Counted from the stretch's first letter, positions 1 to 11,554 are shown. The stretch: 64,000 bases of DNA from Ursus arctos (GCF_023065955.2 NW_026622841.1:16254501-16318500), one strand, 5' to 3'. Notes: generated by a model from the letters alone, not told the origin. Made by a program: numbers and translations.

Positions 1-70
1 GGCTCGCCCAGCTCCAGGGCGCAAGATTGCTTCGCCTCTTCCTGGCGCGGACCGCCCACGCGAGCATGCC
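1..70. other. CpG-containing left edge
   Basis: The first 70 bases hold about seven CpG dinucleotides, far above the local background. This could be the margin of a CpG island or exon lying mostly left of the window, or chance. A pyrimidine run ending in CTCTGTAG near 90-102 resembles a splice acceptor but no supported exon follows it. Confidence 0.25.
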
Positions 71-574
71 TGGACTAAGGAGAGCTCTGTTTCTCTCTGT
101 AGAAAATAACTGAGTTGGCATTCTGGTTTGTGCCCCTGCTTTATGCAGGGCTGGTTTCATGCACGTCTTCTCTGAGAAGCAAATCCATCTCCGTGTGTTG
201 ATATTGAACCGTCCACACTCCCGCAGACCTTCCTCGACCACAGCTCCTCCCTGCCATCCAACAAGTCAGAGGACCACAGACATGCTCCCATCTCGCTATG
301 CTTTTCCTGTGTCCCTCCACCTGCCCTCCCGAGATCTCTCCTTTCAAAACAGCCTCCATCATTTGTGGGAGCTTGGCATCCCGCTACCGACTGAAGGTAG
401 AATAAAGAAATGGGTGCTTTCCTCAAACTACTTAACAAAAAAACCATTGAACATCCCAAGTGTTACATTTTGGCCAATGAAAGGGATAATCCCATAGTAA
501 TTGTGGCAGGACAGTAGGCATAACCTAGGACCAGGATGTCTATTCACCCTATGCACTTGGCAGTGATGTGGGAA
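71..574. other. Single-copy stretch, no gene seen
   Basis: Mixed-composition sequence without a recognisable gene. The part near 250-370 is pyrimidine rich and might be a decayed L2 fragment, but I cannot align it. The overlapping short frames on both strands have no recognisable domain. Confidence 0.4.
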
Positions 575-660
575 GCCTTAGTTCAGCCATTGTATTGCTG
601 TGTGACCTTGGAAAAGTTACTTAACCTTTTAGCCTATGCACCGATGGGCACCCAGTTCAT
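575..660 (+). mobile_element. MIR: MIR fragment
   Basis: The segment reads through the conserved MIR core 'gctgtgtgaccttgg' followed by 'aagttacttaacc', the classic core of this ancient tRNA-derived SINE in sense orientation. The flanks are too decayed for exact ends. Confidence 0.6.
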
Positions 661-837
661 GATTTTAGACCTTTTTCCCCCTCAGATCTATACAGACAGG
701 ACTGCAGTGATGAGAGCAATGCAGTGAGAAAAATACGGGCTGAAACCTGGCGACCTGTTTTGTTCATTCCCTTTTTTCTGATCCCACCCCCTCTCCCAGG
801 CTCTTCAAACACGCGCCAATGCCTCATTAAAGACCGA

Positions 838-975
838 AAACCATCCTATTAGGTCCAAATGCATGGAAACATATTCATGATTATTCAAATGATCTACCGT
901 AATACAGTATAATCAACGCCAGCCTCATAAATATTCATTTCCACTGTGCTAATCACTATGTAATCTCACAAAAGG
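838..975. promoter_or_regulatory. AT-rich motif-dense patch, candidate enhancer
   Basis: A 140-base AT-rich patch packs octamer-like and homeobox-like words (ATGCATGG, TCATGATTATTCAAATGA, CATAAATATTCATTT, CTAATCAC) and has no repeat signature. Dense overlapping homeodomain/POU-like words are typical of developmental enhancers. Only the words are seen; function and conservation are inferred. Confidence 0.2.
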
Positions 976-1733
976 GTGTACCTCTGTAATCCTCTTCCCT
1001 TTTGCCCTCTCCTCCCTCCTCCCTTTGTCTGATACTCTCTTCTCCACTCGTAAACCTCTGAAGGTCTTCCTAGGTCTTTGCAGTCTCATTCAGGGTAAAG
1101 ATATTTCTGGTTCTGATCTAAAGTTTGCTTTATTTATCTCTATCATTAGCTTATTCCACCAGAAGTTTATCTTTGTAAAGTATGTCTGACCGAGGCCGCA
1201 GAGCTCTAGATTCTTGGGCATCAGTACTTCGTTGAATATTCCCTGTAATGGATAAGAGAGATTCTCTTCACATGTATAAATGGGCATTCCGGGCAGAGCA
1301 GTGTGCTGGTGCTGGAGGACCACCCCTTAGAATAACACCTTCCAGTCTGGTGCAGGAAAAACACAAAGGAAACAATGCTCTGTAATAACCAGCAGAATGA
1401 AATAGACACAGGAGACTTACAAGGCAAAAGCTAGCCGGTTGGGAGCAGCTGGGGGGCAGCAGGCAGCAGGGGGAGCCTGGAGAGATATGGGGCGGGGAGC
1501 AGCTCATCCTGAGTGTGGCATTCAGACTCTCTGTTCCAGCTGATCCCTGAATGGTTACACTCATGATACTTACACTATCCCGCTGGGTGTCTGTCTCTCC
1601 TAAGTTGACACATCGCTCATCGATTGCTACAACCATGTACTAAGGTTAGTAAATGCGTGTGAATTCCAGCAAGGCGGAGTATGAGGAAGATCCCTGTAAG
1701 ACCGATGTATCAGTGGAACTTGGAAGTTCCCAA
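976..1733. other. Single-copy stretch, no gene seen
   Basis: No repeat hallmark or coding domain recognised. Open frames near 1090-1636 on the minus strand overlap each other, lack recognisable domains and look like chance. Confidence 0.4.
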
Positions 1734-1936
1734 GGGACGCCTGGGTGGCTCAGTCGGTTGAGCGTCTGACTTCGGCTCAGGTCCTGATCTCAGGGTTCTG
1801 AATCAAGCTCCACATCAGGCTCCGTGCTCAGTGGGGTTTCTGCTTCTCCCTCTGCCCCTCCCTCTTACCCCCCCCCCCCGCACTGTCCTCTTTCTCTCTC
1901 TCGAATAAATAAAACTTTGAAAAAATAAAAATAAAT
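1734..1936 (+). mobile_element. SINEC: SINEC, full length
   Basis: tRNA-derived head 'gggacgcctgggtggctcag', CT-rich middle, a C-run and an AATAAA tail. It is flanked by 12-base target duplications 'gaagttcccaag' (1723-1734) and 'gaagtccccaag' (1937-1948) differing at one base, which fix the ends. Confidence 0.93.
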
Positions 1937-3839
1937 GAAGTCCCCAAGGAGCTTCTTTCCAGTCACCAGCACTTGGCACAGTGGCAAGGAAGAACCCTAA
2001 ATCACACAAGGAAAAGCATTTGCTTGCTTAAACCCACCGGGAGAAGAACACAGGGTCAGTGGTACCCTCGTTCTTTATTGGGAACGCCGAGTATAGGGCC
2101 CAATATAGTCTGTGCGTTTGATGGTGAGGAAGCCTAAGCCATTTCTATCTTCCGATGGAAAAAGTCACAGGGCAAGAGAAATGTTTTTACAGTTAAGGAC
2201 TTAGGAAATTCCAGAATGGGAATAGAAAGAACAAAATCAAGGGGGAAACGGATGGTAGCCTCGGCCCAGAGAGAAAGTGGAAGTTTGCTATATTGTATGC
2301 TGCTCTGTAAGATACAGAATTTCACTGTTGTCTTTAGTTTGATATGAGAACCACTTTACTTTTCAGGCTTTTCAGGGCGTAAGGAAAACCCACTGCTGCT
2401 TACAGCTTGTGTAGGAATCATTCTTCTCAAATGAGAAGCCAATTTCTCCTAAGCATTGAAAATGTATAGGATGAAAATGAAGGGAACATGATCGCTAAAG
2501 CAATGTTTTCAGTGATTTCATTTGTCTTCTTAAAGGCAGAAAAATAAGCTAGCTTGTCAGAGAAAGCCACCTTCTCCAGGAGAGCCGAACGTGAGAACAC
2601 CGCCACGGCAGAAAAAGCACGTGGGGCGACAAAAGCCATTATCAATTTTTCATGGTTGATTTGTCAGTGGCGTCAGAGAGATAAATAATATTATTTTCTA
2701 ATCTGGAAGGGTCTCCTACCTGAGATTTGCAACATTATTTCTAAAATCAACATGGCTTTTTCTTCCCAGGGATTGTCCCCAAAATCGGGGGTCCCTGGTT
2801 TGATGTAATGAGATTTACACAAAGGGAGTTGTCAGTAACCACAGAAACAGGGCAGGGTTTTCATAATGATTATGCTTGAATTGTATTCCAGCCTGAAAAG
2901 AGCCTTTTTAATTATAGGGTTTTGGGGTGGGGGGGAGCAGGGTATAGGAGAGCTGAAGGGGGAGCAGGGAGGGCCTCCAGTATTTCATGCCCAGAGACTG
3001 AAATGTCTTTTATCTATTAAAAAGGATAGCAGGTGGGCTCCACTCACAAGTCTTAACCCCAGGACTTGGTTTAACCCTGGAGAAAATGTTTTTCATTTGC
3101 AACCCGATGTATTTGCTGGTTCTTCACTTCTTTAAATTGCAAGCTCTTCAAATAGAGCTGAGCAGGCCTGGAGGAGTGGAGGAAGGTTCAGCCAAGGATA
3201 GCGCAGAGGTTCAGAAATACCTGTGCCTAGCACACTTCCTGGCGGTCTCAGTTTCGTTCTGCAAGGCAGCTGGGCCCAGAATCAGTGGCTCCCAGACCAC
3301 GGGCGGTGGGCCGCTTTGGAGCTGACGACACTGAAGCCTGAGACCCAGCCTCTTGGTTTAACAGGACAGGAGCTGGGTTTTTGTTTTTTTTGTTTTTTTG
3401 TTTTTGGACACTGTTAGGTAACTCCAGCCCATCTGCATTGCTTTAGTTTAAATTTTCACTTCAAGCCTGATGACATCCAGGGAGGAGCGCAATTTAGTGA
3501 CTATTACACGTGCTCGGTCTAGGACAAAATCCGATCACGAAAGGTCGGGTCCCAGAGCCCTGTCCGCCTGTGAGTCCTGGTTGGACGTTCAGGGTCAGTT
3601 CAGCATCCCTTTGAGTTCTTGTCTTCTCAGGATCAACCCCTCCTCCACCACTCACTTGATTGTTTTAAATTAAGTGTGTGGAGGCGTCATTTAATATACA
3701 GTTGAACTCTTGAAGCAAATGGGATGGCGTTTCAGCGGATTCACCAAACAGAAGCTCATGTCTCATTCACATCACAGCTTGTGCTGCTCCGTGATAGAGG
3801 GATTCTGGCTGTCCCCATCTTGTGCTACTGCCATCTTGA
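1937..3839. other. Long single-copy stretch, no gene seen
   Basis: About 1.9 kb without SINE, L1 or recognisable coding sequence. 2430-2850 has mixed composition and could hold conserved non-coding DNA. A G-run near 2926-2937 and T-rich runs near 3380-3405 are simple sequence. Confidence 0.4.
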
Positions 3840-3980
3840 CAAAAAAAGACACCAAATGGCCAATAAGCACATGAAAAAGTGCTCAACACCATGAGTCATC
3901 AGGGAAATGCAAGTTAAAAGCACAATGAGGTAGCATTATTTGCCCTCCAGAGAGCTTAAATTTTAAATTTAAAGGGTGGG

Positions 3981-4195
3981 GCATGGCGCCTGGATGACTC
4001 AGTTGGTTAAATGCCTGCCGTCGGCTCAGGTCATGATCCAAGGATCCTGGGATCGAGTCCCACATTGGGCTCCCTGCTCAGTATGGAGTCTGCTTCTCCC
4101 TCTCCCTGCATCCTTCCCCCTCCCCCCTGTTGTGCTGGCTCTTTCGAGTGCACACACTCTCTCTCTCAAATAAATGAATAAAATCTTTTAAGAAA
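3981..4195 (+). mobile_element. SINEC: SINEC inserted in L1
   Basis: Head 'ggcgcctggatgactcag', 'gtcatgatcc', CT-rich body and 'caaataaatgaataaaatc' tail. Divergence from neighbouring copies suggests moderate age. The 40-60 codon frames here are SINE reading frames, not genes. Confidence 0.9.
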
Positions 4196-4542
4196 AGAAA
4201 ATAAAAGGACTTATAACACCAAATATTGATGAGAATGTAGAGCAGCGGAAATGTTCATACGTTACTGAGAAAATGAATCATACACGTAATCTATGACCCA
4301 ACATTTCTGCCCCTACATATCTATCTCCCCAAGGAAAAGGAAAACGTATCCATAAAGACTTGCACAATAATGTTCATAACAGCTTTACTTATAACAGCCA
4401 AAACCCAGACACGGCCCAAATGTTCATCAGCAGAAGCATGGATAAACTATGGTATATCTGTGGAATGGAATATTACTCAGCAATAAAAAGGAACATACCA
4501 CAGGTACATTCAACACTATGCTTGAATCTCAAAAACATTTTT

Positions 4543-4754
4543 TTTTAATTTAAAAAAAATTTTTTTAAAGATTTTATTTATTTATTTGACAGAGATAGAG
4601 ACAGCCAGCGAGAGAGGGAACACAAGCAGGGGGAGTGGGAGAGGAAGAAGCAGGCTCATAGCGGAAGAGCCTGATGTGGGGCTTGATCCCATAACGCCGG
4701 GATCACGCCCTGAGCTGAAGGCAGGTGCTTAACCGCTGTGCCACCCAGGCGCCC
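4543..4754 (-). mobile_element. SINEC: Young-type SINEC inserted in L1
   Basis: Reverse copy of the 'agacagccagcgagagaggg' subtype. A perfect 15-base target duplication 'ctcaaaaacattttt' occurs at 4528-4542 and 4755-4769, indicating a recent insertion. Confidence 0.95.
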
Positions 4755-5047
4755 CTCAAAAACATTTTTACTGAGTGAAAGAAACCTTACACAAAAGAGC
4801 CCTTCCAATTTGATTCCATTTATGTGAAGTTTTACAACGGGCAAAGCTAATCTATGATAGAAAAAAAATCAAAACAGTGATTGCCCCTGAGTGGGTGGGA
4901 CTGACTGAAAAGTGACACAGGGGAACTTTTGGGGAGAATGGTAAGATCTTTGATCTTGATGGGGATTTGAGTTATGTGGGTGTGTGCATTTATCAAAAGC
5001 ACAGAATGATATGCTTAAGGGTTGTGCACTTCATTAATGTATTTTTA

Positions 5048-5245
5048 TAAGTTTTCTTAAATTCTTAAAATTTTATTTATTTATTTGTCAGAGAGAGAGC
5101 ACAAGCAGGGGGAGCAGCAGAGGGAGAGGGAGAAGCAGGCTCCACGCTGAGCAGGGAGCCTGATGTGGGACTCGATCCCACGATCCTGAGATCATGACCT
5201 GAGCCAAAGGCAGACGCTTAACTGACTGAGCCACCCAGGCATCCC
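5048..5245 (-). mobile_element. SINEC: SINEC inserted in L1
   Basis: Reverse copy with 'gagccacccaggc' head. A 16-base duplication 'cattaatgtattttta' flanks it at 5032-5047 and 5246-5261. Confidence 0.95.
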
Positions 5246-5294
5246 CATTAATGTATTTTTAAGATAAAATTTCAAGGTAAAAATTTAAAGTTAG

Positions 5295-5407
5295 GGGGTA
5301 CCTGGCTGGCTTAGCCGATAGAGAATGCGACTCTTGATTTCGGGGTAGTAAGTTAGAGCCCCATGTTAGGTGTAGAGATTACTTAAAAAAAAAGTTTAAA
5401 AAAAATA
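5295..5407 (+). mobile_element. SINEC: Short old-type SINEC
   Basis: The short subtype with 'cttgatttcggggtagtaag' and 'gtgtagagattactt' but no CT-rich body. The duplication 'ttaaagttag' sits at 5285-5294 and 5408-5417. Confidence 0.9.
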
Positions 5408-5743
5408 TTAAAGTTAGGTAAGGTCAATTTAAGGTAAATTACACCCAAACCTGTTCAGTATCTTGACTGTAGTAGTGGATACATGAACCTACACAGGTAA
5501 GAAATTGTATAAAATGGGATGGGCACACACCAAAACGAGTACAAGTTCAACAGGGAAAACCCGAGTAAGATCAGTGGATTGCATCCATGCCAATATCCTG
5601 ACTGCCATATACTATAGTTTTGCAAAATGATACCATTAGGGGGAATGGGACAACGTGTATAAGGGTCTCTCTGCATTATTTCTCACAACCGTATATGAAT
5701 CTATAATTATCTCAATAAAATGTTCAATTAAAAAAGGATTCTA

Positions 5744-5954
5744 GGGGCGCCCGGGTGGCTCAGTCGGTTAAGCGTCAGCCTTCAGCTCAGGTCGTGATCC
5801 CGGGGTCCTGGGATCGAGTCCCTGGGATAGAATCCGGCACATGCTCCCTGCTCCGTGGGGAGTCTGCTTCTCCCTCTGCCCCTCCCCCCTGCTCACGCTC
5901 TCTCTCGCTTTCTCGTTCGCACTCTCTCTTGAATAAATAAATAAAATCTTTTTC
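5744..5954 (+). mobile_element. SINEC: SINEC inserted in L1
   Basis: Full head, body and tail. A perfect 12-base duplication 'aaaaggattcta' sits at 5732-5743 and 5955-5966. Confidence 0.95.
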
Positions 5955-6185
5955 AAAAGGATTCTAAACCAATAATCTACTTAATGACATGCATACTAAA
6001 ATGTTCGGGGGGGTGTTCTCAGAAATGCATTTAGAAGAGACGGACTGAGGGATTGTTGGAAGGATGTGTGATGGGCACACACACAAGGAAGCAAATATAA
6101 TAAAATGAAATTGGGTGGTGGGTGTTCACTGTGCAATTCCTTCAACTTCTCTGTATGTTTAAGATTTTTCATAACGAAACGTCAG

Positions 6186-7148
6186 GTGGGGAGGGGAGTG
6201 GACAGCGGCCAGCTTTGGGACAGCCGCTCATCGGCGCCAGTGCGGACCCAGGTGCTTTCTATTCTTTGCTCCATCAATCCTAGCAAGTTGGCTTTCACTC
6301 TCAAGCTTGTCCATCTTGTGGTGTTAAGATACCTGCTGCGCTGCGGACGTCACATCGCCTTTTGAGGGATGGGGAGGCGAAGACTGGATTTGCTGCCTCC
6401 TCCCTTGTTCTGCAGGAAAGGCAAAGCTTTCCCAGGAAACTCCCAGTGGATTTCTGCTTCCCCATCTCGGTCCTGAACTGTGTAGCATGGCCAACCGCAC
6501 CTGCAAGAGAGGAGGGAAGGTAATTAATTCGCTGGGCACATTGTCCACTCCACCCTCCCACCTTTGGTTCATTAGCAAAGAGGGTGGGACCGACACTGAG
6601 GAGACATATTAAGGGTGCCTGTCACACCCTGTTACCGGTCACGCTGCCTGGTGTCCCAGGCTGCTGATCTCGTCAGGTGTAAGCCCATTTCGCTGATGCT
6701 GGCATTTGTTGCTGCCAATATGTCCACATTCACTGGGCAGCAGAAAGACACCCCAAAACATGTGTGATTCTGTAAATACCAGGCTGAAGACCCTGCACAG
6801 CCGTTCCACCCAACATACCATACAATTTGGGGGTCCTGGTGGTGTCATGAACCACATAGCTGAAAATGGACTTTAACCAGGCAAGAAATTCAGTAATATC
6901 CCAGAAATGAGATGCCTTGAATTTCTTCTATTTTGAGATGTGACATTTACATAGCACATTAAAAAATAACCAGCTCAACATCTGCATTCCTTGTGCATGC
7001 AAAACGTCGATCGGAAAACTCCGAGGGTACCAATCAGTATGCCCGACACATCTGTGTGTATCACTTGGTACAAACTGATGGGAATGACCTTGGGCCTGAG
7101 AAAGAGCCGCCACTGCAGGTCTGCTAGTTCAGTACCAGCAGGTGTTTT
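6186..7148. other. Single-copy stretch, no gene seen
   Basis: Nearly 1 kb with no repeat hallmark. Overlapping minus-strand frames at 6301-6596 show no known domain. The stretch 6360-6560 is mixed and could be exonic or regulatory, but nothing decides it. Confidence 0.35.
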
Positions 7149-7353
7149 TTTTAAATAAGGGTGTTTTTTTTTTTGTTTTGTTTTTTAAGATTTTACTTAT
7201 TTATTTGAGAGCAAGAGAATGAGTGAGGGGAGGGTCAGAGGGAGAAGCAGACTCCATGCTGAGCAGGGAGCCCGATGGGGGGCTCGATCCCAAGACCCTG
7301 AGATCCTAACCTGAGCTGAAGACAGACGCTTCATCGACTGAGCCACCCAGCCC
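7149..7353 (-). mobile_element. SINEC: SINEC
   Basis: Reverse copy ending 'actgagccacccag'. The duplication 'ccagcaggtgtttt' occurs at 7135-7148 and 7354-7367. Confidence 0.93.
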
Positions 7354-7525
7354 CCAGCAGGTGTTTTATTTACTTGGAATCTTGAGGCTTGACACTCCTC
7401 TTCTGCCACCATAACTAATTTGTGATTTGATGAAGCCTTTATATTTTTGGATCCAAAGTGAAACACATACCTTAGAACAAGATAAAATCTTTCTTCAACT
7501 GTTAATCATCACCAACGGGCACTAA

Positions 7526-7626
7526 CATTTTATTCTAAGTAATCTCTACACTCAGTGTGAGCTCTAGCTCTGGGCCCGGAGATGAAGAGTCACACGCTGT
7601 GTTGACCGAGCCAGCCAGGTGCCCCC
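7526..7626 (-). mobile_element. SINEC: Old short-type SINEC
   Basis: Reverse short subtype: 'aagtaatctctacactcag' through 'gagccagccaggtgccccc'. Diverged, without a clean target duplication. Confidence 0.8.
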
Positions 7627-7636
7627 AAAACATTTT

Positions 7637-7817
7637 GTTTTAAAGATTTTATTTATTCGACAGAATCAGCCCACAAGCAGAGGGAGGGGCAGAGGGAGAG
7701 GGAGAAGCAAGCTACGTGCTGAGCAGGGGGCCAGTGAGGGGCTTGATCCCAGGACCCGGGGATCACGACCAGAGCCAAAGGCAGATGCTTAACCCACTGA
7801 GCCAGCCAGGCACCACC
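7637..7817 (-). mobile_element. SINEC: SINEC
   Basis: Reverse copy, 'aaagattttatttattcgac' to 'gagccagccaggcac', placed about ten bases after an older SINE in the same orientation. Confidence 0.9.
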
Positions 7818-7959
7818 ATTTTTTTTTCTTAATATCCTAAGAAAAGGAAATGATCACTTAGCCAGTTCACTTGGACAGTCTCTCTGCTTGGCCACTGTGA
7901 CATTAGAGTCCTAATCTCTGTTTTAGGAGTTTCTGTTTCTCCTCCTCCCCTAAGCCTGC

Positions 7960-8165
7960 GTTCTCCAAGTTTAAACTCAAATTCAAACACGACTTACTCA
8001 GTGACCTTGGGCAAGTAGTTATCTTCTCTGGGTCTCAGGTTCCTTATCTGTAAAAAAGAAACTAGTAATATCTAGACAGGATTGATGTGAAGAGTCAGTG
8101 GAAAGAAGTACTGGAAACCAGCATGGCCCAGGGCTCAGTACAATCAAGCTTAATAGATGTTCTCC
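7960..8165 (+). mobile_element. MIR: MIR
   Basis: Contains 'gtgaccttgggcaagtag', 'ctctgggtctcaggttcc' and 'cttatctgtaaaa', the diagnostic MIR core in sense orientation. Confidence 0.8.
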
Positions 8166-8214
8166 TCTTTATTACAACAGATGTTACTGTTCTTACCAAT
8201 TAAAAATGTTTAAA

Positions 8215-8400
8215 AAGGGGCAGCTGGGTGGCTTAGCCCATTAAGAGGCTTGACTTAGGCTCAGGTTCTGATCTCAGAGTCCTGGGGTTGAGCAGGTTCC
8301 AGGCTCAGCGGGGAGTCTGCTTAAGGATTCTCTCTCCCTCTTCCTCTGCCTCTCCCCCTGCTCTTCCCTCTAAAAATAAAATAAATAAATTAAGATAAAT
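8215..8400 (+). mobile_element. SINEC: SINEC
   Basis: Diverged head 'ggggcagctgggtggcttag', CT-rich body and AATAAA tail. Confidence 0.88.
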
Positions 8401-8485
8401 ACAATAATTTTTTTTAAAAAGCAGTGTTGTCCACTGTTTTAAAATATAGTGTATCAATACAGAATTTGAAGTTTTAGTGAGGTCA

Positions 8486-8572
8486 ACAGATGAACTCACG
8501 ACCCTGAGATCAAGACCTGAGCTGAGATCAAGAGTCATATGCTTAACCAACTGAGCCACCCAGGTGCCCCCC
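8486..8572 (-). mobile_element. SINEC: Partial SINEC
   Basis: Only the tRNA-derived head half is present, reverse, ending 'gagccacccaggtgcccc'. The CT body is missing, so it is truncated or a decayed short subtype. Confidence 0.75.
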
Positions 8573-8589
8573 AGAAATAAAAAATCTTA

Positions 8590-9235
8590 ACAACAACAAA
8601 AGAATGTCATTCCTTTTAAAGGCTGAATAATACCCCATCATATGTATGGACCACATTTTGTTTATCCATTCATCTGCTGATGGAATATTTGTCTTACTTC
8701 CACCTTTTACCTATTGTGAATAATGCTGCTATAAACATGGGTATGTCAGTTTTGAGTCCCTGATTTCAATTCTTTTGTATACGTACCCAGCAGTGGAATT
8801 GCTAGGTCATGTGGTGGCTCTGTTTAACTTTTTAAGGATCTGCCATATTGTTTTCCATAATTTCCATTTTATACTCTCACCAGCAATGCCCAAGGGTTCC
8901 AATTTCTCTATATCCACATCAACACTTCTTATTTTCTGTTTTTTTTTATAATAGTTATCCTAATAGGTGTGAAGTCGTATCTCATTATGCTTTTTTTTTT
9001 TCTTAAGATTTTATTTATTTATTTGACAGAGAGAGAGGCAGCAAGAGAGGAAACACAAGCAGGGGGAGTGGGAGAGGGAGAAGCAGTCTTCCCGCCGAGC
9101 AGTCTTCCCAATGCGGGGCTCGATCCCAGAATGCTGGGATCATGACCTGAGCCGAAGGCAGACGCTTAACAACTGCGCCACCCAGGCGCCCCCTCATTAT
9201 GCTTTTGATTCACATTTCCCTAATGTAGAAATATA
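8590..9235 (-). mobile_element. L1: Antisense L1 3' fragment
   Basis: Antisense L1 text: 'tttatccattcatctgctga', 'tgtgaataatgctgctataa', 'ggaattgctaggtcatgtgg', 'tgaagtcgtatctcatt'. It is interrupted by the SINE at 8995-9192. No intact frame. Confidence 0.85.
8995..9192 (-). mobile_element. SINEC: SINEC nested in L1
   Basis: A perfect duplication 'ctcattatgctttt' at 8981-8994 and 9193-9206 splits the antisense L1 text cleanly. Confidence 0.95.
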
Positions 9236-9637
9236 TGTATTTCTCCTTCAAACAATTCCATGCAATAGATGGTATTCCCATTGTACAGATAAAGACGTTT
9301 AGGTTAATAGAAATCACACTGCTTATAAGTGAGGGTGCCTGATCTAATTCAAGATGTGTTGATTTAATCCCAGCTCTACTATGTTGATTCCCCACGTGCT
9401 TTATAAAGTAACAGGTGCTTTGACTTTCAATAAGCATGAATTAAATTAAATGCTGAATCTAGCAATGTGACTGGTGTTCAGAAAAGTAATGCTTTAACTT
9501 AGTCTATGAGAAACGTCTTATAACCCCAAGCAGGTTCGCTGTGTCATTCTTGCCTTCTGCTATGTTTAGAGGGTTCCAGCCAAATGCTGTGCTTACTCTG
9601 AGAATGAACAAATCTGGGAAAACCTTCTGACAATTTT
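9236..9637. other. Stretch without gene
   Basis: AT-rich sequence, no coding feature. 9236-9310 may be decayed MIR ('attgtacagataaag'). Confidence 0.35.
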
Positions 9638-9822
9638 CAAAAGATGTATTTATTTATATTAGAGAGTAAAGGAGAGAGAGCGAGCTTGGGGAGTAGGGGC
9701 AGAGGCAGAGGGAGGGGGAGCAGACTTGAGTGGCCGATGCCGGGCCCCAGCTCATGACCCTGAGATCATGACTTGAGCCAAAACCAAGAGTTGAGCTTAA
9801 CAGACTGCCACCCAGTTGCCCC
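9638..9822 (-). mobile_element. SINEC: SINEC, older
   Basis: Reverse diverged copy. The duplication 'ctgacaatttt' sits at 9627-9637 and 9823-9833. Confidence 0.9.
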
Positions 9823-9839
9823 CTGACAATTTTATCTTT

Positions 9840-10051
9840 CTTTTTTTTTTATTTTTAAAAAATATTTTATGTATTTATTTGATGGAGAGAGAGAGAGAGA
9901 GAAAGTACAAGCAGGGGGAGTGGCAGAGGGAGAGGGAGAAACAGACTCCCTGCTGAGCAGGGAGCCTGTCTTGGGGCTTGATCCCAGGACCCCAGGATCA
10001 TGACCCCAGCCAAACGCAGACATTTAACCGACTGAGCCACCCAGGCACCCT
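9840..10051 (-). mobile_element. SINEC: SINEC, second insertion at the same target
   Basis: Inserted just after the downstream duplication of the previous SINE; the motif 'acaatttt' reappears after it near 10053. A (GA)n expansion at 9887-9902 lies inside the body. Confidence 0.9.
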
Positions 10052-10059
10052 TACAATTT

Positions 10060-10374
10060 TCTTTTTAATGAGAGGAAATGGAATATTGGAATGTCCCAGA
10101 AGTCTTCAACAAGACAAAAGATTTTGAAATATTGGTATTTCCTCCATATTGGTGGGTACGCAGCTAACGGCATCATAACTGGATTCTGTGGGAGTTTTTG
10201 ACAAGTGAAGACATTTCCTGGGGGGTAAACACAACAGGCTTTTTTCCTACACAGAGAAATAGTCTCCATTCAAAAAGAAACTCTCCCCTATGGATGCCTA
10301 AATTCCGCCTCACTAGCATTAAGTAATTACTATAAAATTAAAATGTGCAAGTATGCTGGACATAGCAGGTACGA
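10060..10374. other. Stretch without gene
   Basis: No repeat or coding hallmark recognised. A minus-strand frame at 10051-10269 has no known domain. Confidence 0.35.
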
Positions 10375-10800
10375 TTATCCTTCCTATCACCCCGTCCCAT
10401 TCCCCGAGGAGCACCACTATTTCTTGGGTCACCTTTCATACAGTTTCTGTGCAAGTCAAGTGCCTGCACACGAACATACACACGGACACACTTCATGGGA
10501 CCACGCTATGTGTAAACTGCTCTACAATTTGCTTTTACATTTTATTTCTATCAGTGACATCTTTCTATGTCATTATATCAGGAGTGTGCTTTATCCATAG
10601 CATGAATGTAGCATAGCTTATTTCGGTATTCTCATGTTTATAGAATTTTAGATTTTTAGCTTTTTCGATTACAAGCCATACATACCCTTGAAGATATGTC
10701 TGTTTATTTGTGCTAATATATTTCTGTGCTTATGATATTTTGTTAAGCGTTGCCTCCCCAGCACATTCCTTTTAAACATATGTCTTCAAATTCATTCTAA
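10375..10800 (-). mobile_element. L1: Old antisense L1M fragment
   Basis: Text such as 'cagtttctgtgcaag', 'aactgctctacaatttgc' and 'gacatctttctatgtcatta' matches the antisense 3' part of old mammalian L1 as I remember it. Boundaries are soft. Confidence 0.6.
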
Positions 10801-11345
10801 AAGGATTGCTGAGTATCTGCCATATGCCAGGTAAGCTCTAGGCTCAGTGTCAGAGGATAATGGTGAGAATATAAAAATAAAAAGGACACTATGTCATCAT
10901 GGGGGAAACAAACGATTAATTGCAGAATAACTGTGACATTATGATTGTGATACATGCCAACAACAGAACCATCTGGTGCTCTGACAACGTAGGGTATTGG
11001 AGCTGACCTAACCAAAGAATTGAGGGAAAACTTCTGTGTAGCACTTTTCACTAAGCTGAGACACTGTGAGAAAGCTGGGGGGATTAGGAAAAGCTTTCCA
11101 AGAAGAGGGAACAGTTTATGCAAAGGCCCTGTGGAAAGAGGACACACAGCATGTCAAAGAAAACAGGGCTGAATAGAGGAAGCTGTTTTTCCTGTGCTTG
11201 ATAAAGCTAGAGGCCAGGACAGGGCCAAACCTTGTAGGATCTCCCAGATTTTCATCTCTATCCTAGGAGCCAAGAGAAGACCCTAGTGTTTTAAGCAGGA
11301 GGGTGGTGTGATAAGGTTTGAATTTGGAAATGATCTCTTTGGTTG
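10801..11345 (+). mobile_element. Ancient interspersed repeat, family not assigned
   Basis: Runs through 'ctgccatatgccagg', 'caaaggccctgtgg', 'ggccaaaccttgtagg', 'gttttaagcaggaggg' and 'ggtgtgataag'. These are words of a widespread old mammalian repeat that I recognise but cannot name safely. Confidence 0.55.
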
Positions 11346-11554
11346 TGGGGTGAAGAACAGATGAGCAAGAGGGAAATGTGGATGATGGGGACTGACATGT
11401 GGAGAAGAGACATGGTGGCTTGGTCCAGGGTGGTGCCGTGGAAAGGAATGGACGGGTTCCATGTGGATGAGTAAGTCACAGCATAGGGAATGCACTCGAT
11501 GATGCTGTGATAGCATTATATGGTGACAGATGGTGGTAGCTACACGTGTGGTGA

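Larger units (their letters stand above)
3840..6185 (+). mobile_element. L1: Old L1 3' region, broken by SINEs
   Basis: Sense L1 sequence: 'ggccaataagcacatgaaa', then 'tggaatattactcagcaat' near 4466-4484, then 3' UTR-like text to about 6185 ('tgttcactgtgcaattc', 'tttttcataa'). Five SINEs interrupt it (3981-4195, 4543-4754, 5048-5245, 5295-5407, 5744-5954). Open frames are decayed, so it is a dead fragment. More than one L1 copy may be joined here. Confidence 0.75.

Noticed and set aside
85..120. Splice acceptor at the CTCTCTGTAG near 102
   Set aside because: Only the acceptor-like word is visible; no supported exon, frame or donor follows.
1734..1810. SINE heads as functional tRNA genes
   Set aside because: tRNA-Lys-like but lacking a foldable mature tRNA; followed by SINE body and tail with target duplications.
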